A stretch of 64,000 nucleotides of DNA from Kordiimonadaceae bacterium (GCA_017640725.1 JAEPQB010000001.1:744001-808000), one strand, 5' to 3'. Counted from the stretch's first letter, positions 45,951 through 55,871 are shown. A program made the numbers and translations. The notes: generated by a model from the letters alone, not told the origin.

Positions 45951-47764
45951 TAAACGCCTCCTCTGAACACCGAGCCACCAAGGTCAGCAGTTGAAACGGT
46001 ACCGCGCATGACCTCAAACAAATCACGGCCATATGTCGGAATATAATTCGGACCAGATGAAGCTTCGCGGGAAGCCAGTTCCTCTGGGTCAACCATGAGC
46101 TCGAGCTTGCCGCCCTTTGGATCAACTCGGATCATGTCACCGTCCTGGACTTTGGCAATCAGGCCCCCCATGGCCGCTTCCGGCGAAACGTGAATGGCCG
46201 ATGGCACTTTGCCGGATGCTCCAGACATGCGGCCATCCGTTACCATTGCAACTTTAAAGCCTTTGTCCTGTAGCACACCCAGACTTGGTGTCAGTTTATG
46301 CAGCTCCGGCATGCCGTTCGCTTTTGGCCCCTGATAACGAATAACAGCGACAAAATCGCGTTCCAGTTTGCCTTCCTTGTAGGCAGCCAGCATGTCGTCC
46401 TGATCTTCAAATACAAGCGCCGGTGCTTCGACAAATTGGTGTTCTGGTTTTACGGCTGATGTTTTCATCACGGCCTGACCAAGCGGCCCTTCCATCAGTG
46501 CCAAACCGCCAGTTGGCTGGAACGGGTCTTTAGCCCCTCGTACAATCATATTGTCGATTGGCTCGTCGGCAGTGTCTTCCCAAACAACGTCGTCGCCTTT
46601 GAGAGTTGGCATTTGTCCAAATGGTGCAAGACCTTTACCCAGAATGGTTTCTATGTCGCCGTGCAACAGGCCGGCGCCCAAAAGCTCTTTGATAACGAAA
46701 GGCGTGCCGCCCGCGGCATGAAAAGCATTCACATCTGCCAGGCCATTTGGGTACACCCGCGCCAAAAGCGGGATAATCTCGGACAGATCAGCGAAGTCTT
46801 GCCAACTCAGCTGGATGCCAGCGCGCTCTGCAATCGCGATAATATGGAGGGTGTGGTTGGTTGAACCGCCGGTTGCTAACAGGCCAATCACACCATTCAG
46901 GATAGATTCTGCTGTCACCATGTCGGCGAGGCCAATAGGGTTGTTTGGGTTCGCGAGCCCCACCATGGTTTTGGCCGACGCCTTATCAAGGGCGGCTCTA
47001 AGTGGTGTTCCCGGGTTCACGAAGCTGCTGCCCGGCAACTGCAGCCCCATCATTTCAAGCATCATCTGGTTGGAGTTCGCTGTCCCATAAAAGGTACAAG
47101 TGCCTGGGCTGTGGTAGGCGCGAGATTCGCTCTGCAGCAGTTCGGCCCGACCCACTTCGCCCGTGACATACTTCTGACGCACCTTCACTTTTTCCGAATT
47201 GGAAATGCCTGTGGGCATGGGGCCAGCTGGTACAAAAACAAATGGCATATGGCCAAACGAGAGTGCTCCCATCAAAAGTCCCGGAACAATCTTGTCACAA
47301 ATGCCAAACAACATGCCGCCGTCAAAGACATTATGGGTCATGGCGACAGCCGTAGACATGGCAATTACATCGCGGCTGAACAAGGATAGCTCCATGCCGC
47401 TTTGACCTTGAGTCACGCCGTCACACATGGCGGGTGTACCACCTGCCATCTGCGATACGGCACCTGCTTCAACAATGTAACCTTTCATTTCATCGAGCTT
47501 TGCGTGATACGGCTGATGTGCTGACAGCATATCATTGTAGGCGCTCACAATGCCGATATTCGCCATGCCATTTTCTTCAGCAAGTTTGGCTTTTTCTGCT
47601 TCAGAGCAGGCAGCGATGGCATGGGCAATGTTGCCGCACGACAAGCGCGGCCTTGGCCGGCCATCTGCACGCATGGCATCTGTGCGCTCTTCATACGCTT
47701 TGCGACTATCCGCAGAACGTGCTTTCACCCGCTCGGTGATTTCCATCAATCTTGTGTCGGTCAT
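45950..47764 (-). CDS. edd: Phosphogluconate dehydratase
   Basis: Fe-S dehydratase that turns 6-phosphogluconate into KDPG. The 604 residues show the IlvD/Edd family features: [83 protein letters not shown]-like [19 protein letters not shown], and [22 protein letters not shown]. The cysteines in PAMCDG and PGTCTF are cluster ligands. AAGGA precedes ATG. It sits 26 bases after pgl and overlaps eda. Confidence 0.97.
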   Translation of the reverse strand: MTDTRLMEITERVKARSADSRKAYEERTDAMRADGRPRPRLSCGNIAHAIAACSEAEKAKLAEENGMANIGIVSAYNDMLSAHQPYHAKLDEMKGYIVEAGAVSQMAGGTPAMCDGVTQGQSGMELSLFSRDVIAMSTAVAMTHNVFDGGMLFGICDKIVPGLLMGALSFGHMPFVFVPAGPMPTGISNSEKVKVRQKYVTGEVGRAELLQSESRAYHSPGTCTFYGTANSNQMMLEMMGLQLPGSSFVNPGTPLRAALDKASAKTMVGLANPNNPIGLADMVTAESILNGVIGLLATGGSTNHTLHIIAIAERAGIQLSWQDFADLSEIIPLLARVYPNGLADVNAFHAAGGTPFVIKELLGAGLLHGDIETILGKGLAPFGQMPTLKGDDVVWEDTADEPIDNMIVRGAKDPFQPTGGLALMEGPLGQAVMKTSAVKPEHQFVEAPALVFEDQDDMLAAYKEGKLERDFVAVIRYQGPKANGMPELHKLTPSLGVLQDKGFKVAMVTDGRMSGASGKVPSAIHVSPEAAMGGLIAKVQDGDMIRVDPKGGKLELMVDPEELASREASSGPNYIPTYGRDLFEVMRGTVSTADLGGSVFRGGV

Positions 47765-47790
47765 GTTGTTTTCCTTGAGGCCCTTTGGGG

Positions 47791-48486
47791 TTATGGAGCC
47801 CAGTAGATTTCAAACGGTTTCATTGCGTACACTCTCGCAATAGGCAAAGACCCATCACCCGAAAGTGCAGCCTCTAAGGTTTGCTTTTTTTCGTCACCGG
47901 TAATCATCAAAACGACTTGAGCCGCTTCTTGAATCGCCTTTGCCGAAAGGCTCATTCGCTCAACCTCCTCACCGGTGACAGCGCTCTGAATAGCGGTGAG
48001 GGCAACGCAAGTCGTTGCACTTTCGGCAAAAGCCACTTCAATGCCCTCGGCGCCGGGAAACAAAGATGCCGTATGACCATCTGGCCCCAGGCCAAGCAGC
48101 AAACTGTCAAACGGCAGCGAGAGGGCGTCAAAGCGTTTATTTACCTCCATCACACCGCGGGCCGGCGTCGCATGATCTGACTTCATGCCAACAAGGCACC
48201 CCGAAGCCGCCCTGCCCTGCATCAAATTCTCTGCAACGAAGGCCTCATTGGACCTTGGATGATCATAGTCAACCCAGCGTTCATCAACGAGGGCTACATC
48301 AACATGCCGCCAGTCAAGCGGTGCGTTTTGCATAGCCTGGAAAAGCGGCTTTGGTGTGGAGCCACCAGACACAGCCCAGGACGCTTGCCCGCGCGCCTCA
48401 ATCGCAGCCTGCAGCTGTGACTCAATGGCAACCTTCAGCGCAATCACCATATCATCACGGCTTTCAAAAACATGCCAATTAGCCAT
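47791..48486 (-). CDS. pgl: 6-phosphogluconolactonase
   Basis: Hydrolyses 6-phosphogluconolactone after the Zwf step. The 231-residue DevB-type protein shows WAVSGGSTPKPLF, DVALVDERWVDYDHPRSNEA, LLLGLGPDGHTASLFPG and a C-terminal LMITGDEKKQTLEAAL. Its start lies within the 3' end of zwf (8-base overlap), and edd follows after 26 bases. All four Entner-Doudoroff enzymes therefore form one compact unit. Confidence 0.96.
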   Translation of the reverse strand: MANWHVFESRDDMVIALKVAIESQLQAAIEARGQASWAVSGGSTPKPLFQAMQNAPLDWRHVDVALVDERWVDYDHPRSNEAFVAENLMQGRAASGCLVGMKSDHATPARGVMEVNKRFDALSLPFDSLLLGLGPDGHTASLFPGAEGIEVAFAESATTCVALTAIQSAVTGEEVERMSLSAKAIQEAAQVVLMITGDEKKQTLEAALSGDGSLPIARVYAMKPFEIYWAP

Positions 48487-49954
48487 TGTTCAGTCGTCCG
48501 CTGGTTTCATGGAACCACTGACGGCCATCACGGACCATAAGGTCATGCACTTCATATGGACCCCAGGTGCCAGACTGATATCTCTTGAGTGGCGTGCCGC
48601 TTTGCTGCCAGTGCTCGATGATGTTATCGACCCAGCGCCATGCATGCTCCACTTCGTCTCTGTGAACAAACAGGCGCTGGTCGCCACGTGCCGCGTCCAA
48701 AATCAGGCGCAAATATGGACCAAGCCTGCCGCTCTCGCCGACAACATCCAGATTCATTTCCACTTCTTTGAGCGCCTCTGTTGCAGAGCCATGGTTCTTG
48801 ACCATCATGCGCAGTGCCAAATGGTCCTCTGGCTGCAATCGGATGATAAATCGGTTTGGGTTGATGTGCTTGCCCCAGCCCGCATGCGGAGAATGCGGGA
48901 TTGGTTTGAACTGAATAACAATTTCAGCAAACCGGTCAGGCAGACGTTTCCCCGTGCGCAGATAAAACGGCACATTGGCCCATCGCCAGTTTTCGATAAA
49001 AGTCTTGATGGCAACGAAGGTTTCTGTCTCGCTGTCGCCTTCAAGCTCCAGGTCTTCCTCGTAGGAACCCACTGCCTCACCGGCCATGGCGCCTGCTTCA
49101 TATTGAGCACGCACCACATTTTGATCAATTTCAGCACCAGTAAAATTCTTCAGGGATTTAAGAACCTTCAGTTTTTCTTCGCGGATACTGTCCCCATCCA
49201 GGCGCGCTGGCGGCTCCATGGCAACCAGACAAAGTAACTGCAAAAGGTGGTTCTGCACCATGTCCCGCATGGCACCGGTGCCTTCATAGAACGCGCCGCG
49301 GCCTTCCACACCAAGGTCTTCCGCAATGGTAATCTGGATATGGTCAATGGTGCGGGCACTCCAAAGTTCTTCAAACATGATATTTGAGAATCGAAGCGCC
49401 AGCAGGTTTTGCACGGCCTCCTTGCCTAAATAATGGTCAATGCGGAAAGTCTGTTTTTCCTCAAAACAACTGCCAACATCTGCATTGATGGCCTGCGCAG
49501 ATTCAAGGTCATGCCCCAGTGGCTTTTCAAGAACCACACGCGCGTTATCGCCATTCAGGCCATAGTCGCTTAAAAGCTGGCAGGTGCGCGTAAACACGGC
49601 CGGTGGTACAGCTAGGAAATGTACAAGAGGTCGATCGCTGGTGGATTTCAGTTTTTGAGATAAGTCTGCCCAATCGTCACCACCTTCGGTGAGGCCAAGC
49701 GCCACAATGTCGACCATCTTGGTAAACTGTTTAAGGCTTTCAGCCTCAACGCCGCAGGCGGGAACGTTCTTGCCAAAAACATCCGTAAGCCATTCTTCAA
49801 CGGTCGTTTTGACGCCAGAGCGAGACGTCAGAATGATGCGCGTGTCAACATGCACGCGCCCAGCAACCAGACCGGCATAAAGGGCTGGCAAAAGCTTGCG
49901 GCGCGAGAGGTCTCCCGTTCCACCAAAAATCACAAGATCAAAAGCGTGTTCCAT
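48479..49954 (-). CDS. zwf: Glucose-6-phosphate 1-dehydrogenase
   Basis: Oxidises glucose-6-phosphate to 6-phosphogluconolactone with NAD(P)+. The 491 residues show the cofactor loop IFGGTGDLSRRKLLPALY, EKPLGHDLESAQ, the substrate motif RIDHYLGKEAVQNLLALRF and FYLRTGKRL. The first Arg pair after DLS in GGTGDLSRRK favours use of NADP but does not exclude NAD. It starts 26 bases after the stop of the PEP-carboxylase homologue and overlaps pgl. Confidence 0.97.
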   Translation of the reverse strand: MEHAFDLVIFGGTGDLSRRKLLPALYAGLVAGRVHVDTRIILTSRSGVKTTVEEWLTDVFGKNVPACGVEAESLKQFTKMVDIVALGLTEGGDDWADLSQKLKSTSDRPLVHFLAVPPAVFTRTCQLLSDYGLNGDNARVVLEKPLGHDLESAQAINADVGSCFEEKQTFRIDHYLGKEAVQNLLALRFSNIMFEELWSARTIDHIQITIAEDLGVEGRGAFYEGTGAMRDMVQNHLLQLLCLVAMEPPARLDGDSIREEKLKVLKSLKNFTGAEIDQNVVRAQYEAGAMAGEAVGSYEEDLELEGDSETETFVAIKTFIENWRWANVPFYLRTGKRLPDRFAEIVIQFKPIPHSPHAGWGKHINPNRFIIRLQPEDHLALRMMVKNHGSATEALKEVEMNLDVVGESGRLGPYLRLILDAARGDQRLFVHRDEVEHAWRWVDNIIEHWQQSGTPLKRYQSGTWGPYEVHDLMVRDGRQWFHETSGRLNNG

Positions 49955-49980
49955 AAATACTTCCTTGCGGGCTTTGGCAA

Positions 49981-52800
49981 TCAGCCAAACGCCCCCACTT
50001 TCAGCGCGATCAGTCCACTGAGGGTTAAGACAAGCTCGTAGGCTTTGTCGAGCTGATCAAAAATAGTGCGATGTACTTCGGCATATCCTGCAGTACGAGC
50101 GCCCTTATAACTTGCATCTTCGCCGTATTCGCAGCTTCCTTCCTCGCCTTCAGCTTCCGGGAAAATCTCCCGAAGACGTGCAACGGTGTCCGGCACTTCC
50201 AGGTGCAAAAGCTCAACCAAAAGCTCCTCAAGCGAGAAATCGAATCGGCTGGAAAAGCGCGGCACCTGCATCGACTTCATAAAAATGAACTGGATCAGGC
50301 CAATCCGCATCTCGTGCAAATCCATCAATTCCTGGTCCACGCCTTTGATATCCAGCAATGACGTGTCGCAGTCTTCGGCCAAACAGTCTGTCATCATGCT
50401 CGCGTCGCGCCTTAGGCCGCGGATACAAGCGTCAATGCTGTCGCTATCGAAAAGGCCCTCAAGTACGCTTGAAAGCCGCCGCAGGTTGCTGCGATCGCCT
50501 TCGGTTACTGCATCATCGCATCTGTCGAGCCAATAGCCCGGCGACAACAGCTTGGCGTACGATTCAATAATACCGACGTCAGAGCGCGCCAACGCATGCA
50601 TTGCCATGTTAGTTACAATTTTCAGCCGATCAGATTTTGCGTGAACGGCATTAAATTTGTCTGGAGCACGCTCGATGGCGGTCCCAAGTCCCGCGCAACT
50701 ATTGGCCAAATATCCGAGTTGTTGCAGCACAGCGTTATGAGGGATGGCGCGAATTTGGGAGATACGCTCAAGCCGCTGATGTGTCACACTCCCGCTTTGC
50801 CGTTTCATCGACCGAGACCCGGTTGGATACAAAAAGCTCCGACCGATCGAATCGATTAACCGCACGTATCCTGGGTCATCGGTTAAGTGGCCCTGATATT
50901 CCACCAGTGTTAGGAAAAAATCGAGTGACCATCCACGCTCTGCATAGAGTGCATCATCGTCCGCGTCATGATGCGCAAAGCGCACTTCAAGAAAATCTGT
51001 GAGCGTCGCAAGTGCTGTGTCTTCGCTCAGGAACCACAGAAAACCTTCTGCTCCCTGGAAACTGACTTCGTGCTTCTCGGGTCGCGCTAGTGCGGCCAAA
51101 GCCTGACGCACACGTGGAGGCTGGGTATAAACAAAGCGCTCTTTCAAAGTTTCCGGATGGGCGCCGCGACCGATCGACTCCCCGTGAGTATCGAAGAACA
51201 GCAACTGGATATCGCCAAGGCCTCGCGCCTTCCAGAGACGGATCAGCCGCAGTTTAAATCGCTCGATTGCCAGCGAGGCAGCTGGCTGGCCGATATAGCG
51301 GCCCGAATCTGAAAAACCCAGCTGCAAGCAAAAGCGGCCCTGTTTGCGAATATAGGCCAGGAAATGAGGGTTATCGATAACCTCGGCGATCACACGGTCG
51401 CCGCGCTCAAGGCCCACCGCCGTTTCAAAAAGCGGTGAAATTTCAACGTAATCGTCAACGCCGAACAGCTTTGCGTAATATAGCGCGGCGAGCAGAGTGA
51501 AAGGTGTGTCCGATTCAGCAACCAGCATGCGAATGCGGGTGGCGGCGTCAAAATGCTTGCGAAACTGTGCCGCCATCATGAAGACACGTTTCGCTGTGGT
51601 GCGTTCAGCCGCCAGAATTCCATAGTGAATGGACTGGGGTTTCACGTCTTGAAGTTTTTCAGAAATCGCCGCCAAATAATGCCGCCGCATTGCGCTTTCA
51701 TCCGGCGCGCGCGTCAGGTTGATCTCGGGGCCCATGGCATTATGAAGCTGGGCGGCGTTCAAACGAAAGTGGATGTGCGAAAGACCCAGACCGACCGAAT
51801 GCCATTCGGTCGACAGCAGAGCGACTTGCTGCCATTCATTGGCGGGCAAGTCCATTTCCAACAGTGCATCCAGCGCCTCTTTGATTTGGGCTCTGGCGGC
51901 TTCCTTAATTTTACGGTTTTCGACAGTCAGGTGGTTGAACTCCGCGATTGAACCACCTTCGTCCTGATAACTGGCTAGTGCTGCCTCCCCGCGCTCAAAA
52001 CAGTCTGTTAGATCGGCAAAGCCCAAACGTATTTGAGAAACTTTGTCATCAGTCCCAGACGTTGTTAGCTGAAGGGCGTCAACCGCGGCTTGGCATAGCG
52101 CAAGCCCTGCCGTTGCAGTTCGGTACCTGAACAGCAAACCAAGTGACCAGTTGATGTCAGTGCGACCATCTAGATCAAATCCCACCCAGCTTGCTATGGT
52201 AGTTAGGCGAGGACGCAATTCACGATACTCGTCGGGGTATAATTTTGCTGCCCGCTCGAACACAACCGCATAAAGGGTGCGCAAGCTTCTGCGCATATTG
52301 CCAAGCGCAACATTCGCATAATCTAATTCTTCATGCAGTGTGGGGGATCGGTCGGGGTGAAGTCTGCCCAGACGTTTCGCATCAAACGCTTTGCTGGCAG
52401 CCTTGTTACCATTCTTCAGGCCATGCATGAAAGCACCCGCACAGTGCCAAGCTTCCTGAGACATTGAGAACGTTGGATGAGCGGTAACTACAAAACCAGC
52501 CATTTCGTCCTCAACTAGGCGCTGGAATGTTTCAAAAGGCCAGAGATTGCCATCTCGATCGTGTGCCAGCCGATCAATCACGGCAGCCAGGCGGTCCAAG
52601 TTGGATGCCCTGTCCAGCGAACCCCACCGGTGGATCATCCCTTCCAGCTTAGCTTTTAACAGCGGCTTGGCCTTTTGTGAGAGCTTTTGCTCCAAGGAAA
52701 CAAGCTCACTCTCTTCATGCAGCAAAGCTGTTGCTATCTCATAAGCGGTCGAGAGGTGCTTCCGCCGCATTTCACCGCTAATGTTCGGTTGTTGAACCAT
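49981..52800 (-). CDS. Divergent phosphoenolpyruvate carboxylase homologue with altered active site
   Basis: The 939-residue protein spans the whole length of PEP carboxylase and keeps its landmarks in order: TAHPT with His108, PLFET (Glu of the metal site), SDS at 497-499, SIGRG at 542-546, TQPP, SFQGAEG for TEQGE, GSRSMKRQ and RAIPH. Several positions held to be catalytic differ: TAHPTE becomes TAHPTF; SDSxKD becomes SDSGRY (Lys to Arg501); FHGRGG becomes FDTHGE (His579 of E. coli Ppc to Asp537, Arg581 to His539). The C-terminal RNTG is missing. It lies between lacI and zwf. It may be a regulatory pseudoenzyme or an altered carboxylase; numbering comparison is by eye. Confidence 0.8.
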   Translation of the reverse strand: MVQQPNISGEMRRKHLSTAYEIATALLHEESELVSLEQKLSQKAKPLLKAKLEGMIHRWGSLDRASNLDRLAAVIDRLAHDRDGNLWPFETFQRLVEDEMAGFVVTAHPTFSMSQEAWHCAGAFMHGLKNGNKAASKAFDAKRLGRLHPDRSPTLHEELDYANVALGNMRRSLRTLYAVVFERAAKLYPDEYRELRPRLTTIASWVGFDLDGRTDINWSLGLLFRYRTATAGLALCQAAVDALQLTTSGTDDKVSQIRLGFADLTDCFERGEAALASYQDEGGSIAEFNHLTVENRKIKEAARAQIKEALDALLEMDLPANEWQQVALLSTEWHSVGLGLSHIHFRLNAAQLHNAMGPEINLTRAPDESAMRRHYLAAISEKLQDVKPQSIHYGILAAERTTAKRVFMMAAQFRKHFDAATRIRMLVAESDTPFTLLAALYYAKLFGVDDYVEISPLFETAVGLERGDRVIAEVIDNPHFLAYIRKQGRFCLQLGFSDSGRYIGQPAASLAIERFKLRLIRLWKARGLGDIQLLFFDTHGESIGRGAHPETLKERFVYTQPPRVRQALAALARPEKHEVSFQGAEGFLWFLSEDTALATLTDFLEVRFAHHDADDDALYAERGWSLDFFLTLVEYQGHLTDDPGYVRLIDSIGRSFLYPTGSRSMKRQSGSVTHQRLERISQIRAIPHNAVLQQLGYLANSCAGLGTAIERAPDKFNAVHAKSDRLKIVTNMAMHALARSDVGIIESYAKLLSPGYWLDRCDDAVTEGDRSNLRRLSSVLEGLFDSDSIDACIRGLRRDASMMTDCLAEDCDTSLLDIKGVDQELMDLHEMRIGLIQFIFMKSMQVPRFSSRFDFSLEELLVELLHLEVPDTVARLREIFPEAEGEEGSCEYGEDASYKGARTAGYAEVHRTIFDQLDKAYELVLTLSGLIALKVGAFG

Positions 52801-52837
52801 CTACTCTGACTTTCGTTCGCCTTTATTGTTATCCTGA

Positions 52838-53869
52838 TTAAGCGCCAGTTGAACCACGCAGCACAAGCTCATAGGGCAACACCATCGACTGCTCGCCTGA
52901 CTTGGTTTTTTCGTTGCTGTCACCACTTGGCGGACCTTCAAACAAACCCATCAAATATTCTGTTGCCTGTTGGCCGATTTGAATGATGGGTTGCTTCACG
53001 GTCGACAAGCCAGGCCAAAAGTGTTGAGCGAGCGGCGTATCATCAAAGCCCGCCACAGCAAGATCCTTCGGCACGTTGAGACCCGAACGATACGCAACAT
53101 TTATGACGCCCGCCGCCATATCATCATTGCTCGCAAAAATCGCGGTTGGACGATTAGGTCCCTTTAGCATCTGTTCTGCTGCGGCAACGCCAGAGTCGAA
53201 ATCAAACTCACCTACCTTCACCCAGTCTGAGTTGACCGGCAGCCCAGCTGAATTCATTGCCATCTCAAACCCTCGAAAACGCAGATCACTACAAGCATGA
53301 TCAGCAGGGCCCTTGATGAAGCCTATGTCTTGGTAGCCCGCATCAATTAGATGCTGCGCCATTGACCGCGCAGCATCAACTTCATCAATAAGAACGGACG
53401 GTCCCAGTCCAGTGCCGGTGGACGATACCGAAATGAAAGTGACATTTGCATCTATCAAGCGGTCGACGAGGCTTTGGTCGTCGGACAGCGGCGGTGTGAG
53501 TATGATACCGTCAGGTTGCGTGGAAACGACCCATTCCATCAAATCGGCGGTTCGGTCTTCTGCCCGAGACGCCGGACATAGTGCGAGCCCATAGTGCCGC
53601 TCTCGGCAGGCCCTCAAAATGCCGCGCTGCAAATCTACCAGGAAGCTGTCGCTGGCGTTATCGTACATCATGCCGATCAAAAAAGACCTTCCGCCCGCTA
53701 ATCCTCTGGCTGCCAAACTGGGTTTATAATTTAGCTGTTGGATTGCCTGTAAGACCAAGTCTCTGGTTTTTTCCCGCACGTTTGGCTCACGGTTAACAAC
53801 CCTGGAAACTGTTTTAATGGACACTCCTGCCATTTTCGCCACGTCATTTATGGTAGCTGCAGTTGCCAC
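52838..53869 (-). CDS. LacI-family transcriptional regulator of the Entner-Doudoroff genes
   Basis: The 343-residue repressor has an N-terminal helix-turn-helix (TINDVAKMAGVSIKTVSRVVN, residues 7-27 in short form) with the hinge LNYKPSLAARGLAGG, then a periplasmic-binding-like effector domain (GMMYDNASDSFLVDLQRGI, GFIKGPADHACSDLRFRGF, IFASNDDMAAGVINVAYR, VAGFDDTPLAQHFWPGLSTVKQP in parts). It heads the minus-strand operon and is divergent from glk; the palindrome at 54000-54017 lies between them. The effector is likely a sugar phosphate such as KDPG or glucose-6-phosphate, which is inference. Confidence 0.93.
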   Translation of the reverse strand: MATAATINDVAKMAGVSIKTVSRVVNREPNVREKTRDLVLQAIQQLNYKPSLAARGLAGGRSFLIGMMYDNASDSFLVDLQRGILRACRERHYGLALCPASRAEDRTADLMEWVVSTQPDGIILTPPLSDDQSLVDRLIDANVTFISVSSTGTGLGPSVLIDEVDAARSMAQHLIDAGYQDIGFIKGPADHACSDLRFRGFEMAMNSAGLPVNSDWVKVGEFDFDSGVAAAEQMLKGPNRPTAIFASNDDMAAGVINVAYRSGLNVPKDLAVAGFDDTPLAQHFWPGLSTVKQPIIQIGQQATEYLMGLFEGPPSGDSNEKTKSGEQSMVLPYELVLRGSTGA

Positions 53870-53988
53870 ACTCTCTCTCCTGCTGTTGGGCTATTCACCC
53901 GTTACCTTAGCAGTGTTTGCCTCGTTCTGGCACTGGTTCAAAACCACTGTTTAGTAGGCGATTTTGTCCTAAATAATGAAGGCTGGAT

Positions 53989-54016
53989 ACTATATGGTAG
54001 TTGACAGCGCTGTCAA
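53989..54016 (-). promoter_or_regulatory. Promoter of the lacI-ppc-zwf-pgl-edd-eda unit
   Basis: On the minus strand TTGACA (54016-54011) and TATAGT (53994-53989) are 16 bases apart, a near-consensus promoter. The -35 box is one arm of the LacI-type palindrome. The expected leader to lacI is about 110 bases. Confidence 0.65.
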
Positions 54017-54017
54017 C
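54000..54017. promoter_or_regulatory. LacI-family operator, 18-bp perfect palindrome
   Basis: GTTGACAGCGCTGTCAAC has the central CG and even symmetry usual for LacI-family operators. Each arm contains TTGACA, so one dimer would cover the -35 boxes of both divergent promoters. Binding by the adjacent regulator is inferred. Confidence 0.75.
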
Positions 54018-54029
54018 GAAGGTTATCGA
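54001..54029 (+). promoter_or_regulatory. Candidate promoter of glk
   Basis: TTGACA (54001-54006), 17 bases, then TATCGA (54024-54029). The -10 box is weaker than that of the divergent promoter. It would give a leader of about 60 bases. Confidence 0.5.
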
Positions 54030-54097
54030 TCAAAGTCAAGAATGCGAATACCGTTCGACGGTGAGAGAGCACCCTTGGGGGTTGACCGGGCAGGGAC

Positions 54098-55081
54098 TTG
54101 AGCACAGCTAGAAAACATATATTGGTTGCTGACATAGGCGGCACTAACGCCAGATTTGCGATTGCGGATTTCTCGTCTGTCGGACTAGACGGCGTACCGG
54201 ACATCAGTGGTTTTCAGACCTATCCTTGCGCCGATTTTCAAAACCCGGTCGAATTGATCGGTCGCTATATCACTGACCATGAAGTGTCCGGCCTTGATGC
54301 AGCCTGTTTTGCTGTTGCTGGACCAGTCTCTAAAGGCGAAGCCACGCTAACCAACCTGGGATGGACAATAGAAGGCGCCGAAATTGAGGAGCGCCTTGGC
54401 CTGCCAAAAGCAGTGATTGCCAATGATTTTCAAGCACTCGCCCGTTCGGTCACGGCACTGGATCAGGACAAGCTCCTGAAACTGCATGAAACCAATTCCA
54501 GTCTGCATGATGGTCCGATTAGCGTTATGGGGCCAGGAACCGGCTTTGGACTGGCTCTCGTACTGATTGGGCGGACGACTGTCACCGTAGCACCCACCGA
54601 GGGTGGCCATGCGAGCTTTGTACCGCACGGCGACACGGAAACATCAGTGTTCCAGGAAGTTCACAAAAGTATGGGCCGCGTAACGGTTGAAACCTTCATG
54701 TCCGGCATTGGTATTTTGCGAATTTATCGAGCCGTGTGCAGCCTGCGCGGCGTACAGCCTCGAAACTATGAACCCAGTACAATCAGCCAGCAAGCCCTCG
54801 AAAACGCTGACGACGCGTGCGTGGAAACTCTAAAAGTTTTCTGCAGCATGCTGGGTGGTGTCGCCGCAGACATCGCGCTTACTCAAGGTGCTGTTGGCGG
54901 GGTATATCTGGGGGGTGGCATTCTGCCCAAAATTGGTGATTTTCTCGCCCGGAGTGATTTTGTCGAACGCTTCATGGACAAGCCTCCGATGAACGACTAC
55001 ATCGCCAAAATTCCAGTAAGCCTCATCACCGATCCAAAAGCTGCTCTTATCGGTGCGAGCCTGTTGGCAATCGATGGCTGA
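54098..55081 (+). CDS. glk: Glucokinase
   Basis: Phosphorylates glucose with ATP to feed Zwf. The 327 residues belong to the bacterial Glk family, not ROK: LVADIGGTNARFAIAD (phosphate 1), CFAVAGPVSKGEATLTNLGW, the catalytic IANDFQALARS (Asn-Asp), GPGTGFGLALVL, and the GGVYLGGGILPKI adenosine loop. The start is TTG at 54098, since a stop codon lies five codons upstream and no ATG precedes the conserved loop. AGGGA is too close for an ideal site, so the start is uncertain by a few codons. Confidence 0.95.
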   Translation: MSTARKHILVADIGGTNARFAIADFSSVGLDGVPDISGFQTYPCADFQNPVELIGRYITDHEVSGLDAACFAVAGPVSKGEATLTNLGWTIEGAEIEERLGLPKAVIANDFQALARSVTALDQDKLLKLHETNSSLHDGPISVMGPGTGFGLALVLIGRTTVTVAPTEGGHASFVPHGDTETSVFQEVHKSMGRVTVETFMSGIGILRIYRAVCSLRGVQPRNYEPSTISQQALENADDACVETLKVFCSMLGGVAADIALTQGAVGGVYLGGGILPKIGDFLARSDFVERFMDKPPMNDYIAKIPVSLITDPKAALIGASLLAIDG

Positions 55082-55089
55082 ATCGATTT

Positions 55090-55710
55090 TCAGCTGACCA
55101 GTTCTGGCTGGGCCAGAAGGGCAGCAAGGCGTTGATGATCAAGTTCATCTGCTGTTTTAACCGCCGTACGGTAGGGTTCGTCAGCGGTTTCGACATCAGA
55201 ATGCTTGATAGTTACGCGTCGCTTGGTTCCATGCACGCGCCAGCTTTCTTCTGTTTTGAACAGATACATCATTTCGCCAACCGCCGTGAACACATAGTAA
55301 GGCGCCTGCGACGTCAGCGGCAGGTTGCGTGAATATCTCGGGAAGTAAAAGTTCAGACCCTCTTGATCAGCGGGACCGCGCAGTCCGCCAATGATGCAAT
55401 CTGTGAAAGTTGTGTCAGTTACGGACGAACCGAGCAGATCCGAACATGTAAGGTTACAGGAAATAAATTCACTGCCATCAATGTCGCATGCTCGAAAAAT
55501 CGCGCCAGAAAAGTCGCATTTAAAGAAAATGGCACTTGAGACCATCAGCAAATGAAAATGGGCTTCGCTGAAGTCACAGTTTACGAAGATTGTATCAGAC
55601 CAATTCAGAACACTTCGGATCTTGAGTGCACTGATATTTTCTTGAGCAAACTGCTCTCCCATAACCAACTTGTGGGAAGGAAACATGTTGGTCAGTGTTT
55701 TCAAATCCAT
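55090..55710 (-). CDS. Pentapeptide-repeat protein
   Basis: The 206-residue protein from ATG 55710 (GGGG at seven bases). Residues 35-95 form a short run of pentapeptide A(D/N)LxX-type repeats: NCDFSEAHF, KCDFSGAIF, ACDIDGSEF, SCNLTCSDL, GSSVTDTTF. These would build a small right-handed quadrilateral beta-helix. The C-terminal 100 residues have no recognised domain. Larger pentapeptide proteins mimic DNA and bind gyrase; this one is too short to assume that role. Function unknown. It converges with glk. Confidence 0.78.
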   Translation of the reverse strand: MDLKTLTNMFPSHKLVMGEQFAQENISALKIRSVLNWSDTIFVNCDFSEAHFHLLMVSSAIFFKCDFSGAIFRACDIDGSEFISCNLTCSDLLGSSVTDTTFTDCIIGGLRGPADQEGLNFYFPRYSRNLPLTSQAPYYVFTAVGEMMYLFKTEESWRVHGTKRRVTIKHSDVETADEPYRTAVKTADELDHQRLAALLAQPELVS

Positions 55711-55871
55711 TGGGCAACCCCATCGTGCATACACGTAATACTAGAATCGGATAAAATCCGCTCGACCCATAAAATACATAGCAGCGATTTGTATTCGGTA
55801 AATGTTTGATTCAAATTTTAACTAAATTTGATGAGGATTATTTAATCAGCAATTGCAATTCAAGATTCGAC

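Noticed and set aside
48356-49237. 293-codon frame antisense to zwf and pgl
   Set aside because: Mirror frame of two overlapping well-conserved genes.
55810-55830. TTAA-N7-TGAT as a second CtrA box
   Set aside because: The second half-site departs from TTAA and the neighbouring gene has no link to CtrA functions.
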